NCBI GenBank assembly: GCA_910588095.1
Contig: CAJUQH010000008.1
Coordinates: 1 to 64,000 of the forward strand
Direction: 5' to 3'
Length of the DNA: 64,000 nt
Source: an uncultured Eggerthellaceae bacterium
GTDB taxonomy: Bacteria; Actinomycetota; Coriobacteriia; Coriobacteriales; Eggerthellaceae
Under the pieces are notes generated by a model. It did no database searches. It saw nothing but the letters and a program-made list of their open reading frames with translations, and had not been told where the DNA came from. Numbering within the stretch: position 1 is the stretch's first letter; every line of letters begins with the position of its first letter. Positions 35,401 to 44,255 of the stretch are shown piece after piece. The position numbers were made by a program, and so were the translations under genes.

Positions 35401-38400
35401 ATCCTTCAATGCCCGATACGGCAGGTTGTGGACGCGCACCTTCGTCCGGTCGAAGTCCGAACCCCCAAACAAGAGCTTCTCGCTCTTGTAATCTAGCTTG
35501 AAATCCAGGTCATAGTCGAAGAATGCCTGCTTGTCACCTTCGAACCGCAAGACCGGATAGCCTATGTTGATGGTGGGGTCGAACTCCCATACGTCATCGC
35601 TGAATCCCCATGCGCCATACGTCGCCTTGCTCCGCAGATTCGGAAAGGTATGGATATCCGTAAGCTGGTTGTTGTGCTCATCGCGGAACTGGAGGCGGAT
35701 GACGCTCCTCGCATATGACACGCCAGCCGTCTCGTCTTTCCCTAAAGTCCGCCCATACTTATACGCCGCGTCCTCGTAGCAGTTCTGGAAAGCGCTGCCA
35801 GCGCCCGCGGCTGTATAGCCAGCAAGGCGCCAGCCAGCGTTAGCCGGAAAGTCGAAGCCGCTCTGCGTTGGCGTGGGCCGCCCTAGCCCAACGCAGTTGG
35901 ACACTCGGGTGTTCGCGGCGTCGTAGTTCTCCGCCTCGATGTCGCCCAACAGCACGCCGACCTTCGTCGCAACGCCAGCAACGCCGATACCCAGGTCGAC
36001 CTTCGAGACGCAGCGATTCAGCTGAGCCGATGTCCTCACCGCGCCTACCACGCCACCGCACTTAGCCCCATAGGTGGCAAGGCTGCCTTGCACGAAGACG
36101 TCTTCCACAGAGCCGTTGAGCATCCACCCTGTGATGAATCCCGCGTATCCGCTCTGAGCGCTCACCGCAGAGGTGCCGCAGGTCAGCTTGCCGTTGGTCA
36201 CCTGGATGCGCCTGAACTGCGACCCCTGGGCGGTCACGCCGTTGACACCCATCCATCCGTCGTCGCCCGACACGAACCCGATGCGCATCTTGCCGCGCAG
36301 CTGCACATTGTCGAAGAACAAATCGGAGAACTTCGAGTTGAGGGAGCGGCGCGCGAGGATGCCATGTTGTTGAGCGCTCGCTGCATCCTGCAGGTTGCTG
36401 CAGTTTCGGATGGTCAGGTTGTTGATGTCGGCGTTGTGCACGTTGGCGAACAGCGACGCTCCTGCAAGGCCCGTTATCGTATGCCCGTTGCCGTTGAGCA
36501 CCTTCGGGTTCGTTGCCGTGCCGCTCATGAGCTGCGACACCACCGAAGCCGCCCGTGTCTCGGCTACCTCATTAGCGGCAGACCATTCCGTGAAGTCGAG
36601 GTCGGCCATCAGATGGAACGTGTCCACACCGCGCTGCAAGTCGTCGCCGATGCCCACGAAGTCGTCGACCGTATATATGTTCCGCTCGAACTTCGTGTAG
36701 CTTACGTTCTCCACCTCGGTGTTGTTCACCGTCTTCGCCGGAAGCTGCATCGCGGTGCCCTCGAGGGACAGGTTCTTGATGTAGGCGTGCTTTGCCCCTG
36801 CGAAGAGCGCGGGGAGCAACTCGCCTTCCGTATAGATGCGGTGCCCCTGCCCGTCCAGCTTGCCCATGAACACGATGTCGACGAGGCCGTTCGCGGCCTC
36901 GTCGATGCCCGACACCTTGATGTCGTTGTCGAGCACGTAGCTGCCATAGGGGTTGTCGGCGATCGCCTGCAGGTCCTCCGCGGTGCGAATGTGCGTGACG
37001 GGCACCTTGTCCTCGTACACGCCCGAGCGGAAGTCGTTCGTCATGCGCTTGGCCAAGAAGTACATGCGCGAGCGCAGGCCGTTCATCTGCGTGAGGTTGC
37101 GGTCGGCCTTGCCCGCGTCGGTCTTCAGCGCCGTCTCGAACTTGTCCACCAGGTCATCGAAGTCGACGTAGGTGATCTTGTCCTCGTTGGCCTCGATGGC
37201 GTCCCACTTGGCCATCTGCCATTCCTTGAATGAGCCGTACCCGGTAAGCTTCTGCAGCTTCGCCAGGTCGCCGCCGCCTCCGTTGCGCCCGAATTCGGCC
37301 CAGGCGTCGAAGCCCTTGTCGCCGAGCATGCGGTATATCTCTATCTTGAACGACCGCGAATCGGGGCGGTTGCCGTTGCAGTGTATGGGGAACCACCACA
37401 CGCCGCGCAGGTCGTCGGCGACGTAGTTGGCCCACAACCACGTCCAGCTGCTTGACTCGGGCAAGCCCGGGCGCAGGAACAGCTGGTTGTCGTACACTTC
37501 CTCCGCGGTCTCGAACTTGCGCGAGCCGTTGTTGAACACCGATGCGTTCACCGGCATGGTGGCCGTCGTGCCATCATAGCCGTTCAGCACGTTGTTGCGC
37601 GAATGCAGGATGGTGGCCGTGGCGCCGGTGTCCATCGCCGAGGTGCCGTTCTGCCCGTCGAACCACGCCTGCGACGCCACCGCGTTCTGCTCGTCCTTGT
37701 CCAGCCTGAGGAACGCCTGCAACGCAGCATAGTCCAACATGTCCAGCGTCTCGTACATCTTGTGGTAGTAGTCGTCTATCTTCTCCTTGGACATGATGCG
37801 CTCGCGGCTCAGGTTGGATGACACGTCCTTCGACAGGTCCCAGTCGAAGGTCAGGTTCATCACGTACGTCCAGCCGCCGAAGCCTTGGGTCAGGAAGCCG
37901 TCGGTGTAGTCCTCGTTGTTGGTGATGCCGCGCTGCTCGCCGTTCAGGAATATCTCCTTGTCGATGGCGTGCGCCATCTCATGCGACCAATAGTAGTCCC
38001 ACGCGCACCCAAGCGCGGTGTAGGCCAAGAAGTAGATGTTCTTGTCGGTCCTCGATATGTTGTTCGTCATGGCCGCAGCGCCCTGGCCGTTGGCGATGAA
38101 GCGCCCGGTGACGTCGGTGAAGTTCTTGAGGTAGGGGTCCTCGGTGAGCTTCTTGCCCGTGGTGCCTTCCCGCTCCATGATCGACCTGCCCGAGTCGTAC
38201 TTGGAGAAGATGTTGTCGAAGCTGACCACGCAGACGGAGTCGACCCGCTCGACCCCCACGATGGAGGTCACGGTGGACATATAGCGCGACGCGGGGATGA
38301 AGATGTTGTCCAAGCGCTTCTTGTACGAGGCCCGGTGCGCGTCGTCGAGCGGGGTGCCAACCTCATAGTTACCCGTCGTCCCCGAGGCTATCAGCAGCGT

Positions 38401-40788
38401 GGTGGAGGCGAAGTACTGCGTGCCCGGCTCCAGCGTCAGCCACAGCAGCAGGTAGTCCGGATATCGAGACGCCTGGTCCCAGCCGCGCCATAGCGGCCGT
38501 TCGCTTTCGGGGACGTTCTCGTATTCGGGCGGCATGTATTCGTGGTAGAACGCGATGGAGCTCATGTAGTCCTTGAACCACTCGGCCATGCTGGCGTAGC
38601 CGGTCGTGCGCTTGACCACGAGCTGGACGAGCTGCGTCGAAGACGTGAGGCCCGTATAGCTGTAGAACATCTTGGGGATCACCATCTCGGAGAGCGCATC
38701 CACCTTGGCGAAGACGGGCATGTAGGATTTTCGCAACGTGGGCGTCATGCTCAAGAGCGACAGGCCGGGCCTGATGACGCTGCCCCGGAACGCCATCACC
38801 AAGAACGCGTTCGAGTCCTTTCGCGCCTTCACGGTCTCGTTGCCGCCGACGTCGAAGCCCATGAAGCGCTCCAGATAGGTGTAGAGGAACATCAGGTTGA
38901 ACATCTTAGTCTCGGGCGCCGTCGAGCTCCAGTCCTCGCTCGGCATGGCAGCCTCTGCATTCTGCATGATGTAGTTCCACGCATAAGACGCCGAGTCGCA
39001 CGCGTTCCATGCGGGTATGTTGGTGACGAGGTTGGCCGCCACCTCCTCGGCGTTGTCGCGGATGTTCTTGTCGAAGTAGTCGCGGACGCTGCGATGCATG
39101 CGGGGGTTGCCGCTGTAGCTCTGGAACCATGACGCCCAGGTCTTCGAGCGAATGAACGATGCCATGCGGGTGATGGCGGGCTGGGCGCTCTTGCCGATGA
39201 TCCAGAAGTTCGGCTGGTACAGCACGCCGGCGTCGTGCGTCGCGTAGGACGCGGTGCAGGCTCCCTTGCCCAGGTAGTCAAGGTCGAGGGTCTGCGAGGT
39301 GCCGTCGGCGAAGCACACCACGCTGCGCACGACGTCCTGCTCTTGGCCTTCGAACAGGCTCACCTTCATGCCGTCGTCCTTGTGCACCGGCCACATCTCG
39401 CGGATCTCCTTCGTGGCCAGCGGACTGTTCGCCGGCATGGCGTTGCCCGACTTCACGATGTCCTCGTAAGAGGCGAAGGGGGCCAGCCTGTAGGCGTTGA
39501 GGTAGGCGTGCTCTCGCGCCGCCACATAGCCGGGAGTGTTCGCAAGGTCGGCCTTCACGGTGGCGTCGTTCACCGTGGGCTGGCCCTGCACAGTCTTCAC
39601 GTAGCCTTCCCAATCCACGCCCGAGGTGTAGAAGACCTCGAAGTGCCTCTCTTCCTCATCGATGGAAGCAGGCAGCCGAAGGGTGAGGTAGCCCTTGCCG
39701 CCGCCCCAACGCACATCGACGACGGGGCTGTAGAACTCCGGCATATTGTAGGCCTTGACGCGCACCGTGTAATCGCGGGCGTTGCTCTTCACGTTGTTCA
39801 TGAAGAAGGCTCCCTTGCGGACGTCTCCGGTCCTGGTGCACAAAGCAACGGACTGGACGTTCTTCACCACGACTTCGGGCGAGTAAGCGCCGCGAGGTGC
39901 GGCGGTGGAGCTGGCCTGCGCAGCGGCTTCGGCTTCAGCCGTTTGCATGGCTGCCTCGACGACAGGCTGCTCTTCTGCCTGGTCGGAGGCTCCGACGGCG
40001 ACAGGCACCTCATCCATCGCGCACAAGCGCACGGTAGCGGAGACGATGGCCTGCGGAGCGCCGTTCACGCCCAACTCGCCGGCGACATAGGGCTGCTTCG
40101 TGACGATCTCGCTCGGCGAAAGGGACTCGTCATGGGGGATGGCCGCCTCTTCTTCCGCCCTGCGTGCCTCTTCGGCCGCAAGGACGTCCTCGTAGGAGGG
40201 CCCTTGCGCGAGGGCTTCGAGCGCAGCCTGGACGGCTTCGTCGTCCTGTGCCTGGCGCTGCTCTAGCTCCGCAGACAGGCTGCCGTCCTCGTCGATGCAA
40301 TTGCCGCACGTGGCTTCGAGATCGGCGTCAGAAGCATTAGAAGGGTACCCTCCCCTCAGATCTTCCTCCAAGTACGCCTCTGTGAGGGAGTCGACGATGA
40401 ACTCGTTTTCCAGGTCTTCCTCGGTTATGGTGCCATCGGCCAGATAGCCGTCCAGGATAGCCTGCTTCTCTTCCTCGGTCTTGCGCGAGACGGTCTGCTG
40501 ATCGCCAATAGGGCCCTCCACCTGGCCCTGGGCGATGATCGTCGTGCCATCGAGCGGCACGTCCATGTTGAGGCGCCCCGCATAGGTGGTCGTGTCGGGC
40601 TGGACTGCCATCTGGCCCGTCGCCGCGTTGCTGGATGCCTCGGCCGCAGCGTCGGCAGGAGCCGGGTCGGCGTAGGCGGGCATCACCTCGGAAAGCGGGA
40701 ACGTGGGCATGAGCAGCGCCCCCGTGAGCAACACGGAAATGGCAAAGCGCCCGGTGCTGTGCATTGTCGGCTTCGTTTTTTCGAGCAC
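32485..40788 (-). CDS. Giant cell-wall-anchored M26-like zinc metalloprotease with InlB repeats
   Basis: About 2767 residues. The GTG at 40788 follows GGGAGGACA and gives a signal peptide ending MPAYA (residue 40). An acidic helical N-terminus leads to a large ectodomain with HEMAH at 936-940 and an acidic ED pair 19-20 residues later, the zinc-protease pattern of M26/Zmp proteins. A GLUG/M26-like region (RTAEDLQAIADNPYGSYVL, about 1260) follows. Seven InlB-type repeats (about 1985-2535, each ending in WAKW or YARW-like motifs) come next, then a Pro/Gly/Asp spacer. It ends with LAATGD (2731-2736), a hydrophobic helix and RRSK, a sortase signal of LPxTG variant form. Relatives cleave host IgA or mucins; the substrate here is unknown. 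Confidence 0.85.
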   Translation of the reverse strand: MLEKTKPTMHSTGRFAISVLLTGALLMPTFPLSEVMPAYADPAPADAAAEASSNAATGQMAVQPDTTTYAGRLNMDVPLDGTTIIAQGQVEGPIGDQQTVSRKTEEEKQAILDGYLADGTITEEDLENEFIVDSLTEAYLEEDLRGGYPSNASDADLEATCGNCIDEDGSLSAELEQRQAQDDEAVQAALEALAQGPSYEDVLAAEEARRAEEEAAIPHDESLSPSEIVTKQPYVAGELGVNGAPQAIVSATVRLCAMDEVPVAVGASDQAEEQPVVEAAMQTAEAEAAAQASSTAAPRGAYSPEVVVKNVQSVALCTRTGDVRKGAFFMNNVKSNARDYTVRVKAYNMPEFYSPVVDVRWGGGKGYLTLRLPASIDEEERHFEVFYTSGVDWEGYVKTVQGQPTVNDATVKADLANTPGYVAAREHAYLNAYRLAPFASYEDIVKSGNAMPANSPLATKEIREMWPVHKDDGMKVSLFEGQEQDVVRSVVCFADGTSQTLDLDYLGKGACTASYATHDAGVLYQPNFWIIGKSAQPAITRMASFIRSKTWASWFQSYSGNPRMHRSVRDYFDKNIRDNAEEVAANLVTNIPAWNACDSASYAWNYIMQNAEAAMPSEDWSSTAPETKMFNLMFLYTYLERFMGFDVGGNETVKARKDSNAFLVMAFRGSVIRPGLSLLSMTPTLRKSYMPVFAKVDALSEMVIPKMFYSYTGLTSSTQLVQLVVKRTTGYASMAEWFKDYMSSIAFYHEYMPPEYENVPESERPLWRGWDQASRYPDYLLLWLTLEPGTQYFASTTLLIASGTTGNYEVGTPLDDAHRASYKKRLDNIFIPASRYMSTVTSIVGVERVDSVCVVSFDNIFSKYDSGRSIMEREGTTGKKLTEDPYLKNFTDVTGRFIANGQGAAAMTNNISRTDKNIYFLAYTALGCAWDYYWSHEMAHAIDKEIFLNGEQRGITNNEDYTDGFLTQGFGGWTYVMNLTFDWDLSKDVSSNLSRERIMSKEKIDDYYHKMYETLDMLDYAALQAFLRLDKDEQNAVASQAWFDGQNGTSAMDTGATATILHSRNNVLNGYDGTTATMPVNASVFNNGSRKFETAEEVYDNQLFLRPGLPESSSWTWLWANYVADDLRGVWWFPIHCNGNRPDSRSFKIEIYRMLGDKGFDAWAEFGRNGGGGDLAKLQKLTGYGSFKEWQMAKWDAIEANEDKITYVDFDDLVDKFETALKTDAGKADRNLTQMNGLRSRMYFLAKRMTNDFRSGVYEDKVPVTHIRTAEDLQAIADNPYGSYVLDNDIKVSGIDEAANGLVDIVFMGKLDGQGHRIYTEGELLPALFAGAKHAYIKNLSLEGTAMQLPAKTVNNTEVENVSYTKFERNIYTVDDFVGIGDDLQRGVDTFHLMADLDFTEWSAANEVAETRAASVVSQLMSGTATNPKVLNGNGHTITGLAGASLFANVHNADINNLTIRNCSNLQDAASAQQHGILARRSLNSKFSDLFFDNVQLRGKMRIGFVSGDDGWMGVNGVTAQGSQFRRIQVTNGKLTCGTSAVSAQSGYAGFITGWMLNGSVEDVFVQGSLATYGAKCGGVVGAVRTSAQLNRCVSKVDLGIGVAGVATKVGVLLGDIEAENYDAANTRVSNCVGLGRPTPTQSGFDFPANAGWRLAGYTAAGAGSAFQNCYEDAAYKYGRTLGKDETAGVSYARSVIRLQFRDEHNNQLTDIHTFPNLRSKATYGAWGFSDDVWEFDPTINIGYPVLRFEGDKQAFFDYDLDFKLDYKSEKLLFGGSDFDRTKVRVHNLPYRALKDVPASNIAKGDWQNAIFSSSPTLFSSVTENPDSIDLSEKIEYEKFQNDETAFKGTRSVSLYCDAGSIGLGKPYSFEKTVEIPPRPEMDCADRVRGVRAGTDGMGAIHFASIGVYKPSDLEYRPVTDEGAGDGAEATADDAAATETAWIPMTAAVTPVVPGTYEVRIAATDHSFASYSKQVVVEERDPSSLKHPLVLDANGGSWVQADKMPVEYDTTETLVLPTGSDITRDGYTFSGWYESDDFSGSSVAQIDPGEVEPITLYARWSPNTYAVKLNLSGGAFASAADDVTSYVTGTGAALAAPSRAGYTFGGWFDNEACTGSQVSSIGVFDFGDKELWAKWNPLTYTVALELMGGELVEGLSDTPTYQTGTSIVLPTADDITRLGYAFAGWFDNADYAGSPVTVITEADFGDKQFWAKWTTILYEVSLEKNQGTLKVGEQDVFSYQYGFGVTLPELERGGYTFEGWYASDDFSGDPVGAIGADEMGDKQFWAKWTPITYTVVYNMGSDHKGDVPPDTIDLSAYESYTAGTALALPTADTVAWEGHTFAGWYDDAEFANSPMTEISAGSYGDITLYARWAGDACVLAFHGNGGAFATAPQTIYEFGEGGAQEGSTVALPSAADITRGGYTFEGWYDNADFNGQPLESVELRRGNIDLFAKWTAVEYGIAYELNGGAWASGYAAPSSYTVDGGEVLLPGSADVVRDGFTFKGWYDNAALSGTAVSRVSAGETGDKAFYASWQAGEVTDPDNPDGPDNPDNPGGSDDSALKIISLVIGSMVDSPVVWDETGYARIELPRDKMPTKKEDFSIVVPQGVVVQSIAKRERLIVQRLAALLGAADNESDIWDIMLQSADEPTLQKRYTLEVVPLDGDSPDNPPVTPPDGDGDTPGGDDNPGGDDRPGGNTPGGNNPGNNNPGGSNGGGASGDGSNGGSGGGSKLAATGDNPTSLATLLAMVSLFSALLAAAAFRRSKLEG

Positions 40789-41005
40789 CCCGGCTGTCCT
40801 CCCTTTTGCGTAGCAGAAGAAGCTGATGTGATTCGGATTATTATACCGGCTGAAGCAACGGTTCGGCAACGCTGAAAGCCCTGCTTTGCAGGGCATTCAT
40901 CGGGAAAGATATGCTTTCGGCAAGATTGCGGGCGCGGGCACGAACCAGGGCATTCCAGGGCATTCCGCGCGCCCCTTCCCGAATCGAAGCATCCGAAGGA
41001 GCACC

Positions 41006-42004
41006 ATGGCCGCATCGCACAAAGAGATAACCGCCGCCGAGGTGAGGGCGGCCGTCGAGAGCGCATACGAGAAGGTGCGCGGCGCCACGGGCGGAAAGAA
41101 CGCCGATTACATCCCCTACCTGGCGTCGGTCGACCCGAGCCTGTTCGGCATAAGCGTGTGCCTGCTCGACGGCACCGTCATATCTGCGGGTGACGCCCGC
41201 TGCACCTTCGGCATCGAGTCGGTGTCCAAGGTGCCCACTGCCATCCTGGCCATGCGCGAGTACGGGGCGCTGGGCGTGCTGGAGAAGGTGGGCGCCGACG
41301 CCACCGGGCTGCCGTTCAACTCCATCATGGCGCTGCTGCTGGAGAAGGACCGGCCGTCCACGCCGCTCGTGAACGCGGGCGCCATCGCGGCGTGCTCGCT
41401 GGTGGAGCCAGTGGGCGATGCCGAGGGGAAGTGGGCCACCATCGTGGGCAACATCGCCGAGTTGACCGGGGCCGAGCCGCAGATCATCCCCGAGCTGTAC
41501 GCGTCGGAATCGGCCAACGACTTCAACAACCGCTCCATCGCGTGGCTGTTGAGAAGCTACGGGCGCATCTACGACGACCCCGACATGTCGCTCGACCTGT
41601 ACACCCGCCAATGCTCGCTGGGCACTACGGCCGAGCAGCTGGCGGTGATGGGCGCCACCATCGCCAATGACGGCTACAACCCCGTCACCAACAGGCAGGT
41701 GTTCGACGCCGAGCTGGCACCGCGCATCACGTCGCTCATAACCACCGTGGGGTTCTACGAGCGCACGGGCGACTGGCTGTACAAGTCGGGCATACCCGCC
41801 AAATCGGGCGTGGGCGGCGGCGTGCTGGGCGTCATGCCCGGCATGTTCGGCATCGCCGCGTTCTCGCCGCCGCTGGATGAGGCGGGCAATTCCGTGAAGG
41901 CCCAGCTGGCCATCCGCGAGGTCATGCACGAGCTGGGCCTGAACATCTTCGCCGCCAGTCGCCTGTGCATCTGCGAGTGCCGCCCCACCGAGGAGCGCAG
42001 CTGA
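41006..42004 (+). CDS. glsA: Glutaminase
   Basis: 332-residue serine-dependent beta-lactamase-fold enzyme hydrolysing glutamine to glutamate and ammonia. Visible are YIPYLASVDPSLFGISVC, the catalytic S-x-x-K in ESVSKVP, NAGAIAACSLV, ESANDFNNRSIAWLL and SGIPAKSGVGGG. The ATG at 41006 follows GAAGGAGCACC. It is divergent from the giant protease gene across 217 bases that hold no recognisable operator. In some gut bacteria glutaminase contributes to acid tolerance. Confidence 0.95.
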   Translation: MAASHKEITAAEVRAAVESAYEKVRGATGGKNADYIPYLASVDPSLFGISVCLLDGTVISAGDARCTFGIESVSKVPTAILAMREYGALGVLEKVGADATGLPFNSIMALLLEKDRPSTPLVNAGAIAACSLVEPVGDAEGKWATIVGNIAELTGAEPQIIPELYASESANDFNNRSIAWLLRSYGRIYDDPDMSLDLYTRQCSLGTTAEQLAVMGATIANDGYNPVTNRQVFDAELAPRITSLITTVGFYERTGDWLYKSGIPAKSGVGGGVLGVMPGMFGIAAFSPPLDEAGNSVKAQLAIREVMHELGLNIFAASRLCICECRPTEERS

Positions 42005-42036
42005 CGGCACGGCACCAGCCGGGCGACAGGGGCGCG

Positions 42037-43113
42037 CTAGGCTCCTTCCTTCCCGAAGCCCTTTATCGCTAGCGTGGCGATGCCGCACAGCAGGCCGCCG
42101 ATAGGCCACGGCAGCCAGAACACGGTGATGAGGCCGTGGGAGTAGTCGTCGATGCCGGCCGCGGTGGCGCCGAACAGCATCAGCAGCGCGATGACGGTGG
42201 CCGTTATCATGATGATGCCGCATGTTGCGCCGATGCGCTTCGCCTCGCGCTGCGAGGACAGCATCGCGGCCTTCTGCTCGGGCGACATGGCCGACGATGC
42301 TATCTCGCGAGCGTCCAGCACCTCGGCGGCCGTCTTGTTGTACTCGTCTACGTTCACGCGGCCCAGCGTCATGCTGCCATGCACGATGAACCGCACGCCC
42401 ACGGCGATGCACGCCAGCATGACCGGCAGGCCCACCATCTCCTCGTACGCAGTGTCGGCGAACGCGATCATCACGCAGACGCCTGCGAAGATGGCCACGA
42501 TGCCGCCGATGAGCTCGAAGCTGAACTGGCTGCGAGCGCTGGCCTTTTGCTCGGGGGTGTAGAAGTCCTCTATATAAGGATGCGCGCGCACGAATGCAGA
42601 ATGCTGCATTCCTGCCGGTATGAAGAGCGCAAGCGCAATGGCCACGCCAGCCAAGATGCACATGGTTCCCAGCGCAGCGCCCAGGTTTTCGGAAAGCGCC
42701 GGAAGGTCAGCGAGCGAGCGCAGCGCGCCTAGGGAACCATGAGCCGATTCCACCGAGCCGAAGAACAGCATGGATGCCGCCACGGCCAAGATGACCGTCA
42801 TGGCGCCACCCGATATGCGGTTGGCGAAGCGGCGCATGTGCTCATCGTAGCCGAACACGTCGGCCGGGAACGTACCAGGGGCAACGCTGGCAGCCGGGTC
42901 GGGCTGGCGGTTGGTCAGGTCGCCCTGCACCAGCTCGTCCAAGGTGCAATCGAACACCTGGCATAGCTTGAGCAGCTTGTCCATTTCGGGGTACGACCGC
43001 TCCGATTCCCACTTGGTGACGGATTGGCGGCTGACGCCCAGCATCATGGCCAGCTGCTCTTGGGTCATGTTGCGCGAGGCACGTAGATGCAAAAGGTTGT
43101 CTCTGAAGCTCAT
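42037..43113 (-). CDS. XRE-family regulator with membrane domain
   Basis: 358 residues. The N-terminal helix-turn-helix is LRASRNMTQEQLAMMLGVSRQSVTKWESERSYPEMDKLLKLC, of the SinR/Xre type (about 10-52). After a linker, four or more hydrophobic helices follow, so this is a membrane-tethered regulator of a type common in Coriobacteriia and Clostridia. It probably controls neighbouring or its own expression; the ligand is unknown. Confidence 0.88.
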   Translation of the reverse strand: MSFRDNLLHLRASRNMTQEQLAMMLGVSRQSVTKWESERSYPEMDKLLKLCQVFDCTLDELVQGDLTNRQPDPAASVAPGTFPADVFGYDEHMRRFANRISGGAMTVILAVAASMLFFGSVESAHGSLGALRSLADLPALSENLGAALGTMCILAGVAIALALFIPAGMQHSAFVRAHPYIEDFYTPEQKASARSQFSFELIGGIVAIFAGVCVMIAFADTAYEEMVGLPVMLACIAVGVRFIVHGSMTLGRVNVDEYNKTAAEVLDAREIASSAMSPEQKAAMLSSQREAKRIGATCGIIMITATVIALLMLFGATAAGIDDYSHGLITVFWLPWPIGGLLCGIATLAIKGFGKEGA

Positions 43114-43317
43114 GGGATGCCTTTCTGGATGGTTCGGGGCTGCGCGCTTGCGTCGCGAGCGGCTTGGCGCGAAGCCTGGTATTCTTGTTAGCCGGCGCCT
43201 CCTACTTTAAGCCACAGAGCGGTGCCGCTCTACCAACCTGCGGCAGCAATCCGCTTTTTCTCGGAGCACCCGATGGTTGCAAACCCCAGTTCAAGGCTTT
43301 GCAAGCCAAATTGGCTG

Positions 43318-43917
43318 TCAGCCGAGGGGGCAATTGCTCTCGGGCACCACCGGGCGACGCGGCTTGCCGCCCTCGGGCAGCTTGTGGGCGTCCAAGCACT
43401 GCGCGAGCTCGCCTACCGTGGCGGGGAACCACACCTTCTCGCAGTCGGCGTCGTCCAAGAATGCGGCGTCGCGCATGGATCCTAGCAGCTGGCGCAGGCC
43501 GTCATAGAATCCGTTGAGGTTGAGCAGGTAGCACGGGCCCGGCTCCATGCCCAAGCGCATGAGCGACATGACCTCTGATATCTCTTCGAGCGTGCCCACG
43601 CCGCCAGGCAGCGCCACGAACACGTCGGCCAGCTCTATCATCTTGGCTTTGCGCTCGCCCATGGTGTCCACCACGATGAGCTCGGTAAGGTCGTGCTGAG
43701 CCACGCCAGCCTCGATGAAGAAGCCGGGCTCGACGCCTATGGCCTCGCCACCCGCGTCCAGCGCAGCGCGCGATACCGCGCCCATGAGCCCGATGGAGCT
43801 GCCGCCGTACACGAGCCGATGGCCGTTGGCGCCGATCCATCGGCCCAACTGGCTGGCGGCTTCGATGTAGCAGGGAGTGGCTTGCGGGCTAGACCCGCAA
43901 TACACGGCTATGTTCAT
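43318..43917 (-). CDS. LOG-family protein (TIGR00730)
   Basis: 199-residue Rossmann-fold protein of the LOG family, which includes cytokinin-nucleoside 5'-phosphate phosphoribohydrolases. NIAVYCGSSPQA at the start, YGGSSIGLMGAVSRAAL, MGERKAKMIELADVFVALPGGVGTLEEI (the PGGxGTxxE nucleotide site) are all present. The start at 43917 is chosen because the family begins there; upstream sequence is not conserved. The physiological role in bacteria is often purine salvage or unknown. Confidence 0.9.
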   Translation of the reverse strand: MNIAVYCGSSPQATPCYIEAASQLGRWIGANGHRLVYGGSSIGLMGAVSRAALDAGGEAIGVEPGFFIEAGVAQHDLTELIVVDTMGERKAKMIELADVFVALPGGVGTLEEISEVMSLMRLGMEPGPCYLLNLNGFYDGLRQLLGSMRDAAFLDDADCEKVWFPATVGELAQCLDAHKLPEGGKPRRPVVPESNCPLG

Positions 43918-44255
43918 GATGCTCCTTCGTCGGGTGCCCACGATTCTACCCGAAAGCGCAGGTGCGCGGCGGGGCGGGCAAGGCCGGACGAGAGCATCTC
44001 GGCCAGGCAGGCCGCGCAGCAGCGCGTCTGAGGCCCGACGGCTTCGCCCATGCGGCCTGCAGAGCGCGTCTCCATCTGCCGGTTTGCAGCCTTTGTGAAC
44101 CAGTTGTGACGGTTTGCCATCGGTTAGATTCTGGGGTGCAGCGCGGGGCGGCGGCGCTGCACAATGGCAAAGTGCGGGTTCGGCCCTTGTGTCGCTGCGC
44201 CCGGCCCTTCCGCAGCCGCGCGAAGGGCAGCTTCCGACCCAGCGGAGACGATGCT

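Noticed and set aside
43202..43250. tRNA-like stretch (minus strand GGTTGGTAGAGCGGCACCG)
   Set aside because: Only the D-arm pattern is suggestive; no anticodon arm or T-arm can be drawn. It contains a GAGCGG/CCGCTC hairpin, probably an ordinary structure between two genes.
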